This document shows positions 57,898-64,000 of a stretch of 64,000 nt of DNA, piece by piece. The notes beneath the pieces are model-generated. The model was not told where the DNA came from. It did no database searches and saw nothing but the letters and a program-made list of their open reading frames with translations. Within the stretch, counting starts at the first letter, position 1. Every line of letters starts with the position of its first letter. The position numbers and the translations under genes were made by a program. Source of the stretch: Thuidium tamariscinum (taxonomy: Eukaryota > Streptophyta > Bryopsida > Hypnales > Thuidiaceae); assembly GCA_947034885.2 (NCBI GenBank), contig OX344749.2, positions 38,841,682 through 38,905,681 on the forward strand. Direction: 5' to 3'.

Positions 57898-59565
57898 GGG
57901 TGATTGCAAATAACACTTATACTATTTGTTGTGTTTTCATGATTTTCCAGGAGATGACTTTAACCCCTAAAGGTTTTTGACTATGTTTTCACCAAAAATG
58001 CTCTAAAATTGCCATTTCTAATACAAGTGCAATTTTTTTTTTAAAACACATTTTTGACTCATGTAACTATAGGATCTTGTAGTAAGGTGGTTTGTAAACA
58101 TGTGGAAAAAATTTCAGAAATTTCCACCATGTAGATTGCAAGATATAAGCATTTGAATTGACAAAAATTGTTTTTTTATCCCTGCGAAAATCGAGGCAGC
58201 TGCACTTCACAAGGTCACATTTGTGTGAAAAAAAATTCAAAATGGTGGTTACTCTTTGAATTCATACTTAAATGCAAGTTGGCTACATTCTCAAATAATT
58301 TCAAACCATTTGGAATTGTACAACATATAGGAAAAAATAAGTAAGTAGTAAGAAGTAAAAAATGAGCCAAAATACTAAATTGTGAACATTTTATTCATGG
58401 AATTGAAAATTTTCGATCCCAATGGTTAAAATGTTGTAATAAACAATCTACACCTTCTATTTTTATTTTTTTTCAAAAATATGAAAAATTGAATTAAATG
58501 AAGAATTTCAAACTTTTTTTGTACTGTAGAGATTCTGTAACTGGCCGCAAACTACCCCAAACTCAAAATCTTCATAACTTTTGACTCATTGATCAGAATG
58601 GATTGATTCAAAGCTTCCCATGTCTGTATAAACCTAAAGAACCAATTTGAAATTTCACTTTTTTTTTAAAAACGTTTTTTTGAAGAAGTTTTTTCAGCTG
58701 CCCGGGCTGCCCACCGAGTAAAGAAAACAACATATCCTACCATAACTTTTTAACTGTGAAGTCAAAAGTTATGAAAATTGTTGGGTCTTAAAGCTACACC
58801 TCGGGCACACATTGTATCAAAATTTCAAAGAAAAAAAATAAAAGCTCCATCGGTAGTGAGCTACCCAAAAAATTTATAATCTCAAAAAACACTGTTCAGG
58901 GCTTTAGGGGTTAAAATTAGAAAATTAATTTTTTTTAATTTGAAAAATATGACTAATATATTCTCCTTTAAGATGAAGGTACCTAGGGAAGGAACTGCAT
59001 AGAAAAACTCTTTAAATAGGAGAACTTGAAAAATGCTAAGTCTCGAGAAAATACATGCCTTCATGTTTTAATTAGGGAAAAATAGTAAAAATAAGTATTT
59101 ACAAAAAATAAAAGTGTCCATTTGCAACAACTCTATAGAGATACTCATTCACCAAAAAACCACAAAATAATATTTTATATGTTTCAAAATACAAGCAAAA
59201 AAGAGCTCACTTTGTAGACTTCAACACCACATAACATTAATTTTTCTTAAACCCTTCCAAAGAGACCTAGAAGTCTATTAGAAGACCATCTCATCCAAAT
59301 TTTATCTCAAAATCATTAAAAAAAGGCAGTCCTTAGTACTAAAAACCTCTAAATTGTAGAGTTTGATACTCAATTTGGGTCTATTTTTGGATAAAAAAAT
59401 GTTTTTTAAATTTATAAAAAAAATTGGAAAGGTTTATGTTAGTTATGAATACCCTTCCTACAAATATTGAGTCAATTGGAGCCAAAACACAAAAGTCATG
59501 GCCAAAAAACAAATCAGCATGCAATGTGTGATGCAAAATAGTACAAGTGTTTCTTGCAATTACCC
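57898..59565. mobile_element. GGGTGATTGCAAG family, copy 5, split by a TTAA element
   Basis: Begins GGGTGATTGCAAATAACAC and ends AAGTGTTTCTTGCAATTACC, flanked on both sides by ATTA. Excising the inner TTAA element (57964-58910 plus one TTAA) leaves about 717 bp, the family length. The homologous copy at 3.04-3.73 kb shows the uninterrupted sequence. Confidence 0.75.
57964..58910 (+). mobile_element. TTAA-flanked element, copy 4, nested
   Basis: 947 bp, ends CCCCTAAAG and CTTTAGGGG, with TTAA at 57960-57963 and 58911-58914. The host element's sister copy at about 3650 has the unoccupied site (in this orientation GCTTTGAAATTAG), consistent with insertion at TTAA. No coding sequence. Confidence 0.8.
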
Positions 59566-60060
59566 ATTAATGCTTTTGTATTTTTTGTATCTATATTATA
59601 TTATGATACCTGTAGCCAAATTTCTATAATTTCAGCCATATTATATTTTGGTATCTATATTTGTATTTGTATGTATGAGTGTACATATCAATATTTATAT
59701 TTTTATATTCGTATATACATATTGTATTTCAATTAATGGGAGGGGAAGGGGTTTCTTGTTTTTTTCCAAAGTTAATTAGTGGTTGTCTTTTTTTCGTGCT
59801 ATGAGAAGAGTGTGAGTCCCGTCATTGTCACTTAGGCCTCGGATTTTTCTTTTTTTCACTTATTGCTCATATTTAGGGTCATTATGGTTAAAAATCAACT
59901 AAAAAGAGTGCTCAAAGTAGGATTGATGCAATTCCCGCTAATGATGGAGAAATGGGTATAATTATTCCGGAGTACGTTAAAAGACTCCTTAGAGCCAATT
60001 TCTACAACTTATTAGGAGATTAGGCATGATGTTACACAATTCACAGGAGATTGCACTAGC
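59566..60060. other. AT-rich intergenic DNA
   Basis: No gene recognised; TATAT-rich in its first 150 bp. Confidence 0.3.
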
Positions 60061-60259
60061 AAATACTCGAGATGCGACTTAGCGCAAAAGCATTAAGGCA
60101 GGCATTATCGGAATACTTGACGAGGTTCCCGGAAGATTGGATTCCGATTGGCAACCATGGGAGTCCGACAGTCTCCTACGAGCGTCACGGCGAAGCCAAC
60201 TGGTAGAGATTCCCTTGTACGGGAATGATTCCTCCCCGGAGGAATTAATTCCGCCATAG
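60061..60259 (+). other. Possible coding fragment
   Basis: One frame, beginning just after a TAG in ACTTAG (which could be a splice acceptor), reads GIIGILDEVPGRLDSDWQPW and, further on, LVEIPLYGNDSSPEELIPP before a TAG at about 60257. The GC is higher than the flanks and the composition is protein-like, but I recognise no family. It could be the 3' end of an unseen gene or retroelement ORF. Confidence 0.25.
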
Positions 60260-60940
60260 TGCAATTTCTACTTTAATTAGATAGTGTATGTTTTTAGCGA
60301 AACTTTGCACTTGTCATTAGGGGGCTTTCTAGAAGATTCCCTAAAAGTTTCGTAATTTTCTGGATTACAGAAATGACTCCATGGGAAGTCAACCGCTTTT
60401 ACCGGCAATTGGAAATTCATAGAAAATTCCACGGTGATGGTAAAATCCCACTAAAAATTAGGATAGTATGTTTTAGCATAAATAAGCGTCCTGCCAAATT
60501 TCAAGACATTCTGACATCAACAGGTACCAGAATCGGCAGCGGAAACAAGTTTTGATGGTTTTACCAAAACTCTTGTGAGTTGACCGGCGCTTGGGGAGCA
60601 TACGGAGTCCGATTCAGGTCAACTTAGACTCTTTTCCAACATTCTTGGACCTTCCCGACAACCCTGGCTAGTCAAAACCTTTGAGAAAAATCAATTCCAA
60701 AAGATAGATTTTCCACCCTTTTTACCGATTCGTAAATGTTAGCTTTGAAGAACATTTAGGCTCCGAGAGTAAGGGATAGGAGTTCCTCTAGACTAATTTG
60801 GGTCTTCTAGAGCTAATGGCGCTGTTCGTTTGGCGATCGAACCATTTCTCCAAAAGTTAGAGTAGCCACAGCAGGAGGGTAGATCTTTAAAACGTTATTT
60901 TGGATTTTCTTTGGTAGTTTAGTTTGTAACTTGAGGGGGG
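60260..60940. other. Unassigned region upstream of a promoter-like site
   Basis: No gene recognised. GC is intermediate. It may be regulatory sequence or part of a long terminal repeat, but no matching second repeat exists in the window. Confidence 0.25.
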
Positions 60941-60941
60941 A

Positions 60942-60971
60942 GGAGGCCTTGGAAATGTATAAAAGGCCTCC
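60942..60971 (+). promoter_or_regulatory. TATA-like box inside a hairpin
   Basis: TATAAAAGG at 60958-60966 lies in the loop and 3' arm of an inverted repeat: GGAGGCCTT (60942-60950) and AAGGCCTCC (60963-60971). The pairing extends outward with G-rich and C-rich runs. A pyrimidine-rich CCCCTCCCCTCATTCCACAC stretch follows, typical of a transcription start region. No gene is identified downstream, so the transcript is unknown. Confidence 0.4.
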
Positions 60972-62042
60972 CCCTCCCCTCATTCCACACCTCTTACACC
61001 TCTTTTCATTATCAAACCTTGTTCTCATATTTTCAAAACCACATTCTATACATCAAACCTCTATTTTTTTTATCAATTCTCTATTCCATCTACACCCCAT
61101 TCTACATCACAAGTGACTACCTTGCAAGTTTTTTGGTATTTTTCAAACTCTTGTTCCCTTTGATACACTCGAATTCCACCACATTCTTAAGTTATTTTGT
61201 TGTAAGCCATTCCAAAGGACTTGGAGGTACCTTTGGAGCGCTTAATCATTTGTTAGTACTCTCATTTTGAAGTTTTGATACCACGGTTAGTTGATTTAAG
61301 TCTTTTGATAAGGGATTCATAGCTTGGATTAGCTTATCGAGGATCCCCCTAAGCTTAAACGATTAATTGAGGTCCTGGTCGTACCCTAGGAGTTTGGGTA
61401 GGATCCAAATTCCTTTTTAGTCCTTGAGTAGGCAGACCTCTGGCAAAATTATCCTAGAATTTGAGGGACAACCCTCTAGTACAGCGAAGCTATCGCCAAA
61501 ATTTTAAGATATTTTTTAGCTTTAGCCAAAAGTTTGTCAAATCCTTTTTAAATTTGGGACTAAACCCCCCAAACGGCGAAGCTTCGCTCTTACTCATAAC
61601 CTTCCGTGTTTTGTTTTGATTAAGGGGTCCCCATACGGAGACCCAAAATTAGCGAGCAACGGCCAAGAAGGGGTTGGATTTACTTTAAGTCCAGTTCAGT
61701 TTAGTCAAACCAGAGTTCCAAGAGGAAGGCCAGCAACCGGCCGAAGGAGCCAACAGTCAGGCCGAGTAAGGCCCAGCAGTCAGGTCGAGTAAGGCAGCCA
61801 GCCGACTGTCATTAATCAAAGGCCGGTACCACAACTGGTCACAGTGTTGGTATCCATCACTCGGTTGATCATACATCTGGATTAACCAAAATCAAAACTC
61901 TGGGATGATGTCCACAGGGCCCCAATTTTGATTTTTGTTTGATTTTTGTTTTGTGAGAGATCATAGAATAATTTAGATTTTCACAAACTGAGAGAACCCA
62001 AGGGTGAGGCTGAATTCCAGATCTTGAGAGATATAGAAAGTG
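60972..62042. other. Possible leader or long terminal repeat region
   Basis: Pyrimidine-rich after the TATA-like site, then mixed. Short direct repeats of AGTCAGGCCGAGTAAGGC type occur near 61758 and 61778. TTGGTATCC at about 61848 shares seven bases with the usual tRNA-Met primer-binding site, too few to be convincing. No gene is seen. Confidence 0.25.
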
Positions 62043-62280
62043 ACTGAAAGGCTGAATTTTCCAAAGGGAAAGCCAATCTACTAAAATTCAGATTTGCACA
62101 TACTACGAGCCAGTTGAGAGTGAGAGACTAAGGGCTGAATTTTCCAAAAGGAAGCCTTTACACCAAAAACCAGATTTGCAAATATTGAGAGTGAACTGAG
62201 TGTGAGAGACTGAAAAGGCTTGAACCCCAGCAAGGGGTCAGCTCAAAGAAAATCAGATTTGCACATGCTAGGTGAGCCAG
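62043..62280. repeat. 82-84 bp tandem array, three units
   Basis: Units begin at 62043, 62127 and 62209 (ACTGAAAGGCTGAATTTTCC, ACTAAGGGCTGAATTTTCCA, ACTGAAAAGGCTTGAACCCC). Each passes through CAGATTTGCA and ends near GTGAGAG. The third unit is diverged and truncated. Confidence 0.75.
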
Positions 62281-64000
62281 AAGGGCTGGTCAATCCCAGT
62301 TGACCTGAGAGGGGGCTGATTGCACCACTTGCTATACTGGAGCTCCCTTGTGCTGGACACCTCCTCCCCACCTTCAAGCTCTAGCTTCTGGACTGAAGAA
62401 AGAGACTGAACTCTTCATCTGTGAAGCTACACACACAATCTCTAAAACTAAACTTGAATAAGGCATAGTGCGAATGCCATTTGAATCTATGAGATTGGAG
62501 TTGAAAGTGTAGAAGAAGGAGTTAGCAAAAAGGAACCGACCATTTAGAACGTTTGACTTTTTTAACCATATTTTAATTTAGGGGAATACAAGTACAAAAA
62601 ATAAAGAAAAGAATAGTTTGACTTTATAGGAGTTTTAGAGGTTGCTAAATTAGAGAAAAACTAGAAAGCTTAGTTGTAGTAGAGTTTGACTTTAGGAACC
62701 ATTTAACAACTAGTTTTTAGATTAGATTATTTCCGGATATTTTATGTTTTGACTTCTAAGGCTTAGTAGAAGGATAAAGAATTTGTTTAAAAGATAAGGA
62801 AAACACCCCAAAAAGAAAGAAAAGAAGAATGGAGACTTGAGGAATAAAACAACATCCAAGGCAAATTACACATCCCAAAGACACCAACCGGAACAAGAAC
62901 ATTGGAGATGGAGGTGGAATTGGCGCCATGTGAAGAATTTATGGGAGCAACCAAAGATCTCGAGTTTGTCATGGGAGAGGTTAGTCTTTGAATTTACCTT
63001 TTCAATTATATTTTCTTCTACAATTTCATTGGAGTAGATTTTAGCTATTAATTCTTGATTTAGATAGTCAATTAGCATAGGTAGTTCCTAATAAAAAACA
63101 AACAAAGAAATTCGCACAAGCATTTTAAAGACAATTAAAATCAACGATATTCCCAAATTAGACCAAAATAGAATTGACAAGGAAATTAAGCTTTAGGAAT
63201 TTAGACATTTGATTAGAAGTAGAAGTAGAAAGTTAAAGCCCACAAGTACTTCCAAGGTTAAAACAAGCAATAGGTAGATTTTGGAAAACCGGATAACGGT
63301 CCAAATCTACTTATAATTTGTTTTACCAAAGGATTTAAAAGTGAATATTGAGTCAGAGTCAAAACCAAGGAAGGTAAAAGTAACTCAACCCAAAGATTGA
63401 CACTTAGGTAAAAAAAGATTCAACTAGGTAAATTTTGATGAACCGGTTAACGGTCAAAATTTACCATAGAAAATTCACATTTATCTCAAGGTCAAAAGTT
63501 GAGGTTTTACTTTTGAAAAGGTAAAATTATTCCTTTTGGACTAAACCCAATTCACTTATTTCGGTATTTAGCCAAAATAGTCAAGATTAGCCAAAACAAA
63601 CATTAGTTAAATCAAAAAGAAATCAAAGACAAGATAGGAATAGAATTATCCAAAAGATATCTTAGAACGGAAGAAACCCAAAACCACTTTAAACTTGATA
63701 AAATCATAAAAAACCAAAGAAAGGAGAAGCTTAGCAAAAGACTTAGGCCCTGAAAGAATAGGAAGTAATCAAAATCACTCATTTGGTTCCGATAGATAGA
63801 TCTTTATTAGTCAGAAAGTGTGGAAGCCAAGTGGCTAACTCTTAAAGTACAAGGTTAATTAATTCAGCATTTGCAAATAGACTAATTAGGAGTAGGAATT
63901 AGAAAGATCCATTGCTTGGAAGGCGTAATTGGATTACACGTAGGTTAAACACCCACTAGGAATCATCCACAAAATAGTAGAACCTGGTTGTGTACACTTT
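62281..64000. other. Unassigned A-rich region with two stem-loops
   Basis: No gene recognised. The plus strand is purine-rich. Two related stem-loops lie at 63274-63310 and 63427-63465 (see findings). The region runs off the window end. Confidence 0.3.
63427..63465 (+). other. Perfect 12 bp stem-loop, second of a pair
   Basis: Arms GGTAAATTTTGA (63427-63438) and TCAAAATTTACC (63454-63465) enclose a 15-base loop containing AACCGGTTAACGG. A related stem-loop at 63274-63310 has arms GTAGATTTTGG and CCAAATCTAC and a loop containing AACCGGATAACGG. Confidence 0.65.

Noticed and set aside
61840..61870. Possible retrotransposon primer-binding site (TTGGTATCC)
   Set aside because: Only about seven bases match the usual tRNA-Met site, and no paired long terminal repeat or polyprotein is present.

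Overview
The window is eukaryotic and most likely from a land plant; the lineage is not identifiable from sequence alone (a bryophyte-like or other non-flowering plant genome is only a guess). The evidence is GT-AG introns, very AT-rich intergenic DNA with islands of higher GC where exons occur, no operons or ribosome-binding-site architecture, and a dense load of DNA transposons, including pogo/Tigger transposases and many short non-autonomous elements. No rRNA, tRNA or CRISPR array was recognised.

Layout. 1-2.3 kb: copy A of an unrecognised two-exon gene fragment (minus strand) and a short MITE. 3-12 kb: AT-rich repeats, including a large inverted repeat (about 5.06-12.05 kb) whose arms carry different nested insertions. 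13.1-14.5 kb: a 1.4 kb foldback element, nearly perfectly palindromic and built of about 180 bp subunits. 16.9-17.8 kb: copy B of the gene fragment, followed at 18.3-19.05 kb by a GC-rich 130 bp minisatellite. 21-22.3 kb: a TTAA-flanked element with another MITE inside it. 24.7-28.8 kb: a complete pogo-type transposon (TA target duplication, 13 bp terminal repeats) with a transposase broken by one stop codon. 31.4-31.9 kb: a single-arm relative of the foldback. 32.8-36.0 kb: a decayed transposase-like gene resembling the DUF7869 family. 39.1-39.8 kb: a deleted pogo/Tigger remnant. 41.06-43.14 kb: a PIF/Harbinger-type element; 43.3-43.7 kb: a small MITE. 43.7-46.3 kb: a GC-richer gene-like island with two palindromes and a WD40-like fragment. 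48.5-48.9 kb: an orphan ORF. 49.6-51.2 kb: copy C of the gene fragment. 52-53.2 kb: a tandem duplication and a MITE. 56.5-59.6 kb: two 0.72 kb repeats, one containing a TTAA element. 59.6-64 kb: an unassigned region with a TATA-like promoter hairpin, an 83 bp tandem array and two covarying stem-loops.

The window is best read as a repeat-dominated interval in which one small gene family (A, B, C) sits among several non-autonomous transposon families. Because the same families recur, empty and filled sites can be compared within the window itself. These comparisons define TTAA duplications for a 0.93 kb family (the piggyBac hallmark) and 4 bp duplications for a second family. All family names are inferences from sequence features; no database was consulted.
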